Origin: Polaribacter sp. BAL334 | Lineage (GTDB): Bacteria > Bacteroidota > Bacteroidia > Flavobacteriales > Flavobacteriaceae | NCBI RefSeq assembly: GCF_015767435.1 | Contig: NZ_JADWOV010000255.1 | Span: 62,001 to 126,000, forward strand | Length of the DNA stretch: 64,000 nt | Direction of reading: 5' to 3' | Shown: positions 43,796 through 51,479 of the stretch, piece after piece | How positions within the stretch are numbered: position 1 is the first letter of the stretch | Layout: the number at the start of each line of letters is the position of its first letter | Made by a program: the position numbers and the translations under genes | Notes under the pieces: model-generated | What the model saw: the letters and a program-made list of their open reading frames with translations, nothing else | What the model was told of the DNA's origin: nothing | Database searches by the model: none

Positions 43796-44041
43796 TTGGG
43801 TAAGCTAAAAAAGGTTCCAATAATGTACATCTTACATCCTCAGCCCAACTTACCAAGATGCTCAGAAAGGGTTATAGCGTACCAAAGCCAATGCAAAGCC
43901 AATGCAAAGCCGTTGTATATCCGATACAACCCCAATGCAACCAATTCACAAAATCAGGGTATCAAACAGGATTTCGTTCAATGAAATGATGCATTCTTGA
44001 ATTAGTGAAATTCGTGCAATTTGTGTCTAATACTTAAAAAA

Positions 44042-45814
44042 CTAAATCTTCGCTTGGTAAGTATACAAATCATAATACCTGCCTTGCAACGCAATCAATT
44101 CATGGTGAGTGCCTCGCTCAACAATCCTGCCTGCTTCAATCACTAAAATTTGGTCGGCTTTTTTAATCGTACTCAGTCTGTGAGCAATCACAATCGTGGT
44201 GCGGTCTTTGATCAATTCTGCTAAACTTTGCTGTATCAATGCCTCACTTTCGGTATCCAAACTAGAAGTAGCTTCATCCAAAATAATAATTTTAGGGTTT
44301 GCCAAGATGGCACGTGCAATCGCCAATCGTTGGCGTTGACCTCCAGAGAGTTTTACACCACGTTCACCAATCAAGGTATCCAAACCATCGTCAAAACGGT
44401 CAGTAAATTCGTTGACATACGCAGCTGTTACAGCATTTAGCAATTCAGCTTCTGTAGCATTCGGTTTGGGAAACAAGATATTTTCTCTGATGGTACCTTC
44501 AAACAAAAATTCATCTTGCAACACCACTCCCAAATATTGTCGATAACTGGGCAACACTACTTTGGATAAATCGTGGTCATCAATCAACACCGTTCCAGAA
44601 GTAGGCGTTAAAAACGTAGCCGACAATCCTGCAATGGTAGATTTCCCTGAGCCTGAGCTACCAACCAATGCCACCACAGAGCCTGCTGCGGCTGTGAAAC
44701 TGATATCGTGCAACACTTCTTTGCCTGCTTCATACGAAAAAGAGACGTTGTGAAAAGTGAGTTCGCCTTTCAAGTCCTGCAACTGAATATGGCGTTCATG
44801 GTCATCTGCTTCAGAGGTAGCATTCATCAATTCTTCGGTTCTGTCCAAACCCGCCAAAGCTTCTGTCAATTGACTACCAATATTGCTCATCTGCACAATG
44901 GGCGCAATCATAAACCCCAAAATAAGCGTAAAAAATAAGAAATCACCTGTGGTCATTTCTCCTTGAATCATATAATAGCCCCCAATTCCCATAATTCCTG
45001 TGGTAGCCACGCCAATTAAAAAGGTAGAAGCACTCGTCATAAAGGCAGTGGCAGTCAAGCTTTTTTTGATATTTTGATAGAGTTTGTCAACGCCTTTTTC
45101 AAAGACAACTTGTTCTTGTGCCTCTGCATTAAAGGCTTTGATGACACGCACACCTGCTAAAGTTTCTGTCAACCTACCTGTAACTTCGGCATTGATTTTT
45201 CCACGAGTCCTAAAAATAGGGCGAATGTATTTGAATGCTTTCAAAGCGATATACCCAAAAATAGACAAGGGCACAAACACAAATAAGGTCATCCAAGGAT
45301 TCAATTTGATCAAAATCACCAAAGAGACAATGGCCGTAAAACTTCCACCCACCAATTGCACCAAACCAGTACCAATCAGGTTTCGTACGCCTTCCACATC
45401 ATTCATAATCCTTGAAACCAACGCCCCTGATTTGGTATTGTCAAAAAAGGAAATGGGCAATGACAAGACCTTTTTTTGCACTTGTGCACGCAATTCACTG
45501 ATCAAATATTGCGCTTGCACACTTAGAATTCGGGTCAATAAAAAAGAAGAAACTGCTTGCACCAAAATAGCGCCCAACACAATGCCAATCAAACTATACA
45601 ATTGTGTCATGTTTTTATTCGGAATCACCTCGTCTAACAAAATCTTGCTTTGCCAAGGCAATATCAATCCTGACAAACTTTTAATGACAATCAATCCCAA
45701 ACCAATAAACACCAAATTTCTACGCGGCCAAATGATGGTGGTAAAGGCTTTCGCCATGGTTACTTTTGGGGTAGAGGTATCGGTTTTTTTTGTATTGGTT
45801 TGTAAATGTTGCAT
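44042..45814 (-). CDS. ABC exporter, MsbA/lipid-A-type half transporter
   Basis: About 590 residues from ATG 45812-45814. An earlier in-frame ATG at 45898 adds 28 residues of no domain and overlaps a terminator, so it is unlikely. Six membrane helices in about 30-330 form an ABC exporter core (WPRRNLVFIGLGLIVIKSL, DTGTKSGALVSRIMNDVEGV-like segment with MNDVEGVRNLIGTG), then a nucleotide-binding domain with VALVGSSGSGKSTIAGL, KLSGGQRQRLAIARAI, IILDEATSSLDTE and VIAHRLSTI. It functions as a dimer and may export lipid, drug or peptide. It lies inside the 9.25-kb interval bracketed by direct repeats, but convergent to the restriction genes. Confidence 0.85.
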   Translation of the reverse strand: MQHLQTNTKKTDTSTPKVTMAKAFTTIIWPRRNLVFIGLGLIVIKSLSGLILPWQSKILLDEVIPNKNMTQLYSLIGIVLGAILVQAVSSFLLTRILSVQAQYLISELRAQVQKKVLSLPISFFDNTKSGALVSRIMNDVEGVRNLIGTGLVQLVGGSFTAIVSLVILIKLNPWMTLFVFVPLSIFGYIALKAFKYIRPIFRTRGKINAEVTGRLTETLAGVRVIKAFNAEAQEQVVFEKGVDKLYQNIKKSLTATAFMTSASTFLIGVATTGIMGIGGYYMIQGEMTTGDFLFFTLILGFMIAPIVQMSNIGSQLTEALAGLDRTEELMNATSEADDHERHIQLQDLKGELTFHNVSFSYEAGKEVLHDISFTAAAGSVVALVGSSGSGKSTIAGLSATFLTPTSGTVLIDDHDLSKVVLPSYRQYLGVVLQDEFLFEGTIRENILFPKPNATEAELLNAVTAAYVNEFTDRFDDGLDTLIGERGVKLSGGQRQRLAIARAILANPKIIILDEATSSLDTESEALIQQSLAELIKDRTTIVIAHRLSTIKKADQILVIEAGRIVERGTHHELIALQGRYYDLYTYQAKI

Positions 45815-45890
45815 GGGTTGTATTCGTATAGAAATGAATGACAAAAATAACCATTTTAGTGGGTTGATTTGTAAAATAGGTTGCACAAAA

Positions 45891-45915
45891 AAAACCACTT
45901 ACTAAAAGTGGTTTT
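45891..45915 (-). terminator. Terminator between the 34-residue gene and the ABC exporter
   Basis: AAAACCACTT (45891-45900) pairs with AAGTGGTTTT (45906-45915), 5-nt loop. Read on the minus strand it is followed by a run of eight T residues, so it ends transcripts from 46197. Confidence 0.75.
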
Positions 45916-46013
45916 CATTTTGGAAATACCATAAATAAAGTGAGTTCAATATCACTTTTGTTGCATTGTGCTGATAGGTAATTTCTTTAGTCCCAAAATT
46001 TCTAAACTTTTAG

Positions 46014-46063
46014 AAACTCCCTGCCTGCCGCAGGCAGGTGTGCCTACTTTGTGAAACTCTGTG
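46014..46063. repeat. Right border copy of the 50-bp direct repeat
   Basis: Identical to 36761-36810 except for one base; contains CCTGCCTGCCGCAGGCAGG at 46020-46038. Direct orientation, 9,253 bp apart. Confidence 0.8.
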
Positions 46064-46092
46064 TAACAGCTAAATGAAGCTCAGGTTACATA

Positions 46093-46197
46093 CTATTTGC
46101 GATTCGCTTTCTTTGCAGTTTTTGCAGCTTTCTTTTCTTTGGGTGTTAAAACAGCTTCCTTTTTAACGTTCTTTTTAGCGTCTTGTGATTTTGCCAT
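46093..46197 (-). CDS. Small Lys/Ala-rich basic protein (34 residues)
   Basis: ATG 46195-46197 to TAG 46093-46095, 34 residues beginning MAKSQDAKKNVKKEAV, then LTPKEKKAAKTAKKAN and RK. Almost half of the residues are lysine or alanine, and the composition resembles the tail of histone-H1-like or ribosome-associated proteins. Similar small Lys-rich ORFs with TPKEKK occur in Bacteroidetes. It has a terminator 180 bp downstream and no close partner. A nucleic-acid-binding or ribosome-related role is only a guess. Confidence 0.55.
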   Translation of the reverse strand: MAKSQDAKKNVKKEAVLTPKEKKAAKTAKKANRK

Positions 46198-46527
46198 GGT
46201 GATGTTATTTTAATAATTATTAGTTTGAGACAATTCCTTTGTGAAACTCTGTGCCTCCTTTGTGCCTTTTGTGACACAGCTATTACACTAAGGTTCACAA
46301 AGCAATCACACCTGCCTGCGGCAGGCAGGAAGTTACACGAAGTTTTTAATCGGATGATAGAAATTGTAAAATGCAACCGAACTTAGCATATATATAAAGT
46401 AAAAATAAGCATCAATGCATATATTTTTACTTTGTGCCTTTTGTGCCTTCCCTGCCTGCGGCAGTCAGGTTTGTGATTTTTGTGGCATAGCTTGTACAAA
46501 AACCAATCACGAAGAAGAAGATCAAGT
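46198..46527. other. Intergenic region with GC-rich palindromes
   Basis: About 330 bp with no gene that I accept. CCTGCCTGCGGCAGGCAGG at 46311-46329 and CCTGCCTGCGGCAGTCAGG at 46451-46469 are inverted variants of the border palindrome, with tgtgcctttgtg-type flanks. Confidence 0.6.
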
Positions 46528-47535
46528 TTACATTTTCAACACAATTCGAAAGCGTGCTTTTCCATCTTCCAAATGAGCAATCGCTTCATTAACATCTGCC
46601 ATTTGAAATTCCTCAACAGTAGGATAAATACCATGTCGTACACAAAACTCCAACATTTTTTTGGTCAATCCGATACTCCCTGTAGGACTTCCACCTACCG
46701 ATTTTTCACCCATAATCAAACTAAAAGCCGGAATTGCCATAGGCTCTAAAACAGCGCCTACCGTATGCAATTTTCCTTGTGGAGCCAATGTAGTTAAATA
46801 AGAATTCCAATCAAGAGTGACATTGGTGGTATTCAAAATAAAATCCAAGCTACCTGCAATTCCTTGCAAGGCATCTGAATTGGCAGAATCCACGACTTGA
46901 TGGGCGCCCATTTGTAATATTTCAGCTGTTTTAGCAGGATTCGAGCTAAAGGCAGTCACCTCACAACCCCATGCTTTTAAGAATTTAATCGCCATATGTC
47001 CCAATCCGCCAACACCAATCACACCCACTTTGTCAGTAGGTTGCACTCCCGACAATACAATAGGGCTAAAAACCGTAATCCCCCCACAAAACAACGGACC
47101 TGCTTTTGCCATGTCTAAGTCTTTTGGCAACGCAATGACCCACGACCAATGACCTCTCACATAATCTGCAAAACCCCCATGACGTCCTACAATAGTGGCT
47201 TCCGAGCTACCACACAAATGCTGTTTTCCGTCCAAACATTGGTTGCAGTGCATACAAGCGGCTGAATTCCAACCCATACCCACTTTGTCACCAATTTTCA
47301 AACCTTTAACATCTTTGCCAATAGCAGCCACTTCACCCACAATTTCATGACCAGGAACCAATGGAAATTGACTCATTCCCCAATCGTTGTTGATCATACT
47401 AAGGTCTGAATGGCACATACCACAATAAGACACTTTGATATCCACTTCCTCGTTTCCAATGGCGGGCAATTCGTACTGAAAGGCAGTTAATTTAGATCCT
47501 GCTTCTGTAGCAGCGTAGGCTTGTACTTTTCTCAT
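46528..47535 (-). CDS. Zinc-dependent NADP alcohol dehydrogenase (Ahr/YahK type)
   Basis: A 335-residue medium-chain dehydrogenase. Catalytic zinc ligands are in YCGMCHSDLSMINNDW and PGHEIVG; structural zinc in CMHCNQCLDGKQHLC; the Rossmann loop is GVGGLGHMAIKFLKAWGCEVTAFSSNP, where serines replace the acidic NAD-specific residue, favouring NADPH. The whole layout matches aldehyde reductases of the Ahr/YahK group, which reduce aldehydes to alcohols. The gene stands alone on the minus strand; the upstream region at 47.6 kb is heptameric repeat. Confidence 0.88.
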   Translation of the reverse strand: MRKVQAYAATEAGSKLTAFQYELPAIGNEEVDIKVSYCGMCHSDLSMINNDWGMSQFPLVPGHEIVGEVAAIGKDVKGLKIGDKVGMGWNSAACMHCNQCLDGKQHLCGSSEATIVGRHGGFADYVRGHWSWVIALPKDLDMAKAGPLFCGGITVFSPIVLSGVQPTDKVGVIGVGGLGHMAIKFLKAWGCEVTAFSSNPAKTAEILQMGAHQVVDSANSDALQGIAGSLDFILNTTNVTLDWNSYLTTLAPQGKLHTVGAVLEPMAIPAFSLIMGEKSVGGSPTGSIGLTKKMLEFCVRHGIYPTVEEFQMADVNEAIAHLEDGKARFRIVLKM

Positions 47536-47599
47536 AATTCGTTTTTTAATTTGAAGTGGTTAAGGTACAAAATTAATTCTACCCATCAGAAAAGATTTC

Positions 47600-47750
47600 C
47601 CAAAGCAATGGTTTTTAAGCTCTTGATTCTTTATTCTTTGCTCTTAGTTCTTTGCCTAAGTTTTTCGTCTAAGCTCTTTGTTCTTGGTTCTTTGCTCTTT
47701 ATTCTTTATTCTTTGCTCTTAGCTCTTAGTTCTTCGTTTTTAATAAAAAT
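47600..47750. repeat. Pyrimidine-rich heptameric repeat array
   Basis: About 150 bp of 7-bp units such as TATTCTT, TGCTCTT, GGTTCTT and TAGTTCTT-like variants, ending in CGTTTTTAATAA. The same array recurs at 53.46, 53.96, 54.09, 54.24 and 58.13 kb. It extends to within about 60 bp of the DoxX-like gene at 47813. Confidence 0.65.
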
Positions 47751-47812
47751 TTTTTTAAACAGAATCAGTTCATTGATAAACTGTTTTCTTACCAAATCAT
47801 TACATTCTGCAA

Positions 47813-48160
47813 TTAACTCATTGACAACCCAATCCAAAAAATATAGGCATTTAAAAGCATAAAAAATAGTGCTGGCAAGGAAACCCAAAGACTGTCTTTT
47901 AATTTGAAACGGACAAGCAAACCAAGCAACATCATTAATGATAATCCAGCAGCGGAAATCAACAACAAAGGCGTGTAAAACCAAAAACCTAAGAGCAATC
48001 CAATAGCACCTAATAATTGCAAAATAATGGTGAGCAAACCTAATTTTTCAAGCTGAAAGCGTTTGAATTCACTTTTCATATGTGGGCTTGTAAAATAAGA
48101 AATGCCATACCCTAAAAATGAAATACTTGAAACGAAAACACTTAGTGTGTAAAACGACAT
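47813..48160 (-). CDS. DoxX-like small membrane protein
   Basis: A 115-residue protein of four hydrophobic helices (LSVFVSSISFLGYGISYFTS, LLTIILQLLGAIGLLLGFW, LLLISAAGLSLMMLLGLLVRF, LPALFFMLLNAYIFWIG), the usual size and topology of DoxX-family proteins. DoxX proteins are linked to oxidative stress or quinone-related functions, but the specific role is unclear. Three bases separate it from a second DoxX-like gene upstream, so they form an operon. Confidence 0.75.
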   Translation of the reverse strand: MSFYTLSVFVSSISFLGYGISYFTSPHMKSEFKRFQLEKLGLLTIILQLLGAIGLLLGFWFYTPLLLISAAGLSLMMLLGLLVRFKLKDSLWVSLPALFFMLLNAYIFWIGLSMS

Positions 48161-48163
48161 ATT

Positions 48164-48508
48164 TTAAAAAAGGTTAGCGGCATTGAACGCAATAAAAACA
48201 CACAATGTCAGTAGGATTAGAGATGGTAATCGCTGTTTCATGGGATTGTTTGCTTTGAAATGAAAATACTGTGCAGCAACCATAAAAAATCCCATCAATA
48301 TTGCTGAAAACAAAATCAAAGATGGAAACCAAATTCCCACAATTAACAATGTAGCCAAAACTGTTTTCGCAAAACCTACAAAACTTCTTACTAGAATGCT
48401 CAATCCGAATTGATCAAACTCTTTGATTACATTGTGTGTTCTAAAAATCCAAACAAATGCCACAGAGGCAGCCACAACAATTTGAGCAATGGTGATTAAA
48501 TTAATCAT
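48164..48508 (-). CDS. DoxX-like small membrane protein, second copy
   Basis: A 114-residue four-helix membrane protein (LITIAQIVVAASVAFVWIF, LVRSFVGFAKTVLATLLIVG, LILFSAILMGFFMVAAQYF, LLTLCVFIAFNAANLF). It has HNVIKEFDQFGLS between helices 1 and 2, and the overall look is DoxX-like, although less typical than its neighbour. It is the first gene of a two-gene operon and divergent from the TonB-dependent receptor, with a 370-bp intergenic region. Confidence 0.65.
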   Translation of the reverse strand: MINLITIAQIVVAASVAFVWIFRTHNVIKEFDQFGLSILVRSFVGFAKTVLATLLIVGIWFPSLILFSAILMGFFMVAAQYFHFKANNPMKQRLPSLILLTLCVFIAFNAANLF

Positions 48509-48878
48509 AAAAATGCGATTTAAAATTGCGTGAAAGATACTAACTATCTACAGAAGATAAACGAAATGAATGGTTTAAAAAATGGAATCAAGGTGTTGAT
48601 TGTTATTATTTGGAATGGAATCAAATTAGATTTCTAATCAAATGAAATACTCATTTAAATCATTGATTTTGAATAACAATAGAAAACTTGAAAAGTATTC
48701 ACATATAAGATTTCTAAAAGCCAATTTCAAAAGAAAACAAGTTATTATTTTGTAAAATATTTATTTCATTTTTGTCATTTTTGTACACATAAAGTAACTG
48801 TACAATAATTTTGAATTAACATTTGTTTGTAAACACCACAATAGTTTTGCATCACAAATTAACTTCAAATTCAAACAA
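48509..48878. other. Divergent promoter region of receptor and DoxX-like operon
   Basis: About 370 bp with no gene. AT-rich, with the TonB-receptor promoter and a 25-bp inverted repeat in the right part. Confidence 0.6.
48780..48813 (+). promoter_or_regulatory. Promoter with overlapping operator-like palindrome of the TonB receptor
   Basis: TTTG at 48780-48783 and TAATTTTG at 48806-48813 fit Bacteroidetes -33/-7 elements with a 22-bp gap, 65 bp before the ATG. Between and over them lies TTGTACA-N11-TGTACAA (48781-48787 and 48799-48805), a perfect dyad; a repressor bound there would block the polymerase. Confidence 0.55.
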
Positions 48879-51380
48879 ATGAAATTTAAATTTTTACTTA
48901 CGATAGTAGCTTTTTTCAGCTTATTGTCAATCAATAGCCAAAACACAGCAACCCTAAAAGGAACTGTAAAAACTGCTCAAGGTGAGCCAATTATGGGTGC
49001 AAACATCTCCATTAAAAATTCAAACAAAGGGACAACCTCAGATATTGACGGAAAATATGAATTGAAATTATCTGAAGGAAAATCCATTATAGTTGAAGTT
49101 TCATTCTTAGGGTACAATACCATTAAAAAAGAAGTTGTGGTTGCAAAAGGTGAAATCACTCAAAATTTTATTCTTGAAGAAAGTTCCTATCTTTTAGAAG
49201 GTGTGGTGGTTTCTGCTCAAAAAAGAGAACAAAGAAACAAAGAGGTGCCAATTGCGATTACTTCTTACGGAACTGATTTTATCAACAATCAAGGTACTTT
49301 TGAATATGATGCATTGTCAGAATTTGTACCTGGTTTTCAAGTGCAAATCCAGAGTGCCAACAATCCTGGAATCGTAGTAAGAGGAATTACGAGTGATAGT
49401 GGAGACTCAAGAGTTGAACCTAGAGTTTCTATTTTTCAAGATGGTGTTTCTATCAGTAAATCAAGAGGTTCAGTGGTTGAATTATTTGACATTGAACGTG
49501 TAGAAGTTTTAAAAGGACCACAAGGAACCTTATTCGGACGCGGTGCACAAATTGGTGCAATGCACATTATCCAAAACAAAGCAAAAAACGAAAATTCTGG
49601 GTCATTGAAACTTGGTTATGGAAACTTCAATCAGTTTTTAGCAACTGGTCATGCCAATACAGTGTTGTCTAAAGACAAAGTGTTTTTAAGAGTTGCTGGG
49701 ATTTACAATCGCAGAGATGGTTATATCGAAAATCGTTCTGGAGGAGATTTAAACGGAAAAGAAACAGTGGCTTTCAGAGCATCTTTATTGTATTTAATTT
49801 CTGATAACACAACTTTAGATGTGATTGCAAACTGGCAACAAGATACGCCTCCAGGAACTTCTTTTAAAAGTGGTACATTTGCGCCTTTAGGTGGTGATTT
49901 AAGTCCAAATACTTTTGCTGATTTAGAGAGAGGTGAAGAATTGGGTCTTGACAGAACCGTTTATGGAATCACTGGAATTTTAAAACACAGTTTCAATGAT
50001 ATTTGGGATGTAACTGCAACTTCAGCTTATCGTGAATTTGATTCAAACGAAGCTTTTGATGCTGATGGAACAGCTGCACCAGCGTTGTACTTTAGAGAAA
50101 TTGCAAAAGGAAAACAATTCAGTCAAGAAGTTCGTTTCAATTTTGATACAAAAGATAAATTCAGAGGATTTTTTGGGGCTAACTTTTTCTTCGAAGATGG
50201 TTCACAAGAAGTGCCTTGGTATTTTGACGAAAGAAGTTTAGCTGTTTTATTATTAAGTCCTCAAGCATTGGTCATCAATGGCGTGCCAACGTTATTCCCA
50301 GTATTGCCCAATATCCCACAACTAGGTCCTTTGGCTGGTGCACCTTTATTAGCAAGCAACAGCGAAACTTTTACCAATTATGGTAAAAACTATTCAGGAG
50401 ATATTTTTGCAGATGCTTCCTATGATTTTTCTGATAAATTCTCTATGACTTTAGGATTGAGAGCTACTTGGGAAAACATCAACGCAGGTTTTAAAGTAGA
50501 TGATATCGAAAAACCATCATTTTTAGCATTCTTAACTCCAGGAAGTGGTTCTAATATTTTGAGTTTACCAACCAACGGAAAAATCACTGCAAGCGAAAAC
50601 TTTTTATCAGCAGTTGGACGTTTGGCAATGAATTATAACTTGAACGAAAACATCACTTTATTTGCAACAACTTCTAAAGGAAGACGTCCAAACGTAATCA
50701 ACATAACCTCAACCACAACAGATGTTCTTTCTGATGAAACAGTTTGGTCTTATGAAATTGGTGCAAAATCTTTGTTTATGAACAACAGATTGCAGTTTGA
50801 TGTAAATGCATACATGTATGATTATTCAAACTTTCAAACCACAATTACAAAATTTGAAAACGGTAACCTTACTTCAATTCCTGAAGATAGTGGAAACGCA
50901 AGTTCTTTTGGTTTAGAAATGGCGACTCAATATGCGTTTACTAAAAACAGCAGTTTCTTTGCAAACTATGGCTATATTGACGCTAGTTTTGATGAAACTG
51001 ATGCCAACGGAAATGCACAAGCATTGGCTGGAAATACTTTCAGATTAACTCCAAAACATTCATTTTCAGCAGGTTTTAACTTCAATCAAATTGTGAATGA
51101 AAACTTGGATTTCTTCTTCAGACCAACCTATACGTATAAATCAAAAGTGTTTTTTGAAGAAACGAATTTGCCTAATATTTCTCAAGATGCTTATGGTTTG
51201 TTTAACTTCAGATTGGGTTTAGATATTCAAAAGAAATATGAAGTTACCTTTTTCATGAACAATGTAATGGATAAAAAATACATTATTGATGCAGGAAATA
51301 CAGGAGGTGCTTTCGGAATTCCAACTTTTATTGGAGGTGCTCCAAGATTTTTTGGGGTGCAATTGAAAGCGGATTTCTAA
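48879..51380 (+). CDS. TonB-dependent outer-membrane receptor
   Basis: An 833-residue outer-membrane receptor. A signal peptide (FFSLLSINSQ) is followed by a CarboxypepD_reg-like domain (LKGTVKTAQGEPIMGANISI, about 25-110). Next come the plug (QKREQRNKEVPIAITSYG, VVRGITSD, FDIERVEVLKGPQGTLFGR) and a 22-strand barrel ending in RFFGVQLKADF, with a terminal F. Segments such as PRVSIFQDGV and MNNVMDKKYI are typical of the iron-siderophore and vitamin type rather than of SusC, whose N-terminus is longer and which would be paired with SusD. No SusD gene is adjacent. It is followed by a strong terminator and then an esterase/GDPD gene. The ligand is unknown. Confidence 0.9.
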   Translation: MKFKFLLTIVAFFSLLSINSQNTATLKGTVKTAQGEPIMGANISIKNSNKGTTSDIDGKYELKLSEGKSIIVEVSFLGYNTIKKEVVVAKGEITQNFILEESSYLLEGVVVSAQKREQRNKEVPIAITSYGTDFINNQGTFEYDALSEFVPGFQVQIQSANNPGIVVRGITSDSGDSRVEPRVSIFQDGVSISKSRGSVVELFDIERVEVLKGPQGTLFGRGAQIGAMHIIQNKAKNENSGSLKLGYGNFNQFLATGHANTVLSKDKVFLRVAGIYNRRDGYIENRSGGDLNGKETVAFRASLLYLISDNTTLDVIANWQQDTPPGTSFKSGTFAPLGGDLSPNTFADLERGEELGLDRTVYGITGILKHSFNDIWDVTATSAYREFDSNEAFDADGTAAPALYFREIAKGKQFSQEVRFNFDTKDKFRGFFGANFFFEDGSQEVPWYFDERSLAVLLLSPQALVINGVPTLFPVLPNIPQLGPLAGAPLLASNSETFTNYGKNYSGDIFADASYDFSDKFSMTLGLRATWENINAGFKVDDIEKPSFLAFLTPGSGSNILSLPTNGKITASENFLSAVGRLAMNYNLNENITLFATTSKGRRPNVINITSTTTDVLSDETVWSYEIGAKSLFMNNRLQFDVNAYMYDYSNFQTTITKFENGNLTSIPEDSGNASSFGLEMATQYAFTKNSSFFANYGYIDASFDETDANGNAQALAGNTFRLTPKHSFSAGFNFNQIVNENLDFFFRPTYTYKSKVFFEETNLPNISQDAYGLFNFRLGLDIQKKYEVTFFMNNVMDKKYIIDAGNTGGAFGIPTFIGGAPRFFGVQLKADF

Positions 51381-51400
51381 AAATAATAACAATCATTTAA

Positions 51401-51431
51401 AAAACTACATTAATTAAGTTAATGTAGTTTT
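51401..51431 (+). terminator. Terminator of the TonB receptor gene
   Basis: AAAACTACATTAA (51401-51413) pairs with TTAATGTAGTTTT (51419-51431), perfect 13 bp, 5-nt loop, then a T-rich run. Confidence 0.85.
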
Positions 51432-51479
51432 TCTATTTTTATAAGATCATATCACAATCATCATAAAAACATCAAACAG

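Larger units (their letters stand above)
43689..44041. other. Repeat-rich gap after the restriction genes
   Basis: About 350 bp. It contains the hairpin at 43694-43733, a G-rich tandem repeat at 43751-43795, a short GCAAAGCCAAT tandem near 43890, and a fragment of the 97-bp repeat at 43999-44031. A 63-codon frame from GTG 43793 exists but has no gene-like features. Confidence 0.55.

Noticed and set aside
43793..43984. 63-codon plus-strand frame after the restriction genes
   Set aside because: Starts at GTG within a G-rich tandem repeat, includes a GCAAAGCCAAT tandem and has no protein-like pattern; more likely repeat sequence than gene.
45084..45905. 273-codon plus-strand frame opposite the ABC exporter
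   Set aside because: It is the complement of the membrane domain of a well-recognised ABC transporter; no own domain is seen.
46146..46376. 76-codon minus-strand frame
   Set aside because: Runs across the GC-rich palindromes and the start of the 34-residue gene in another frame; composition is not protein-like.
48879..51380. TonB receptor considered as a SusC of a polysaccharide utilisation locus
   Set aside because: No adjacent SusD gene, and the N-terminus and length fit the iron or vitamin type better.
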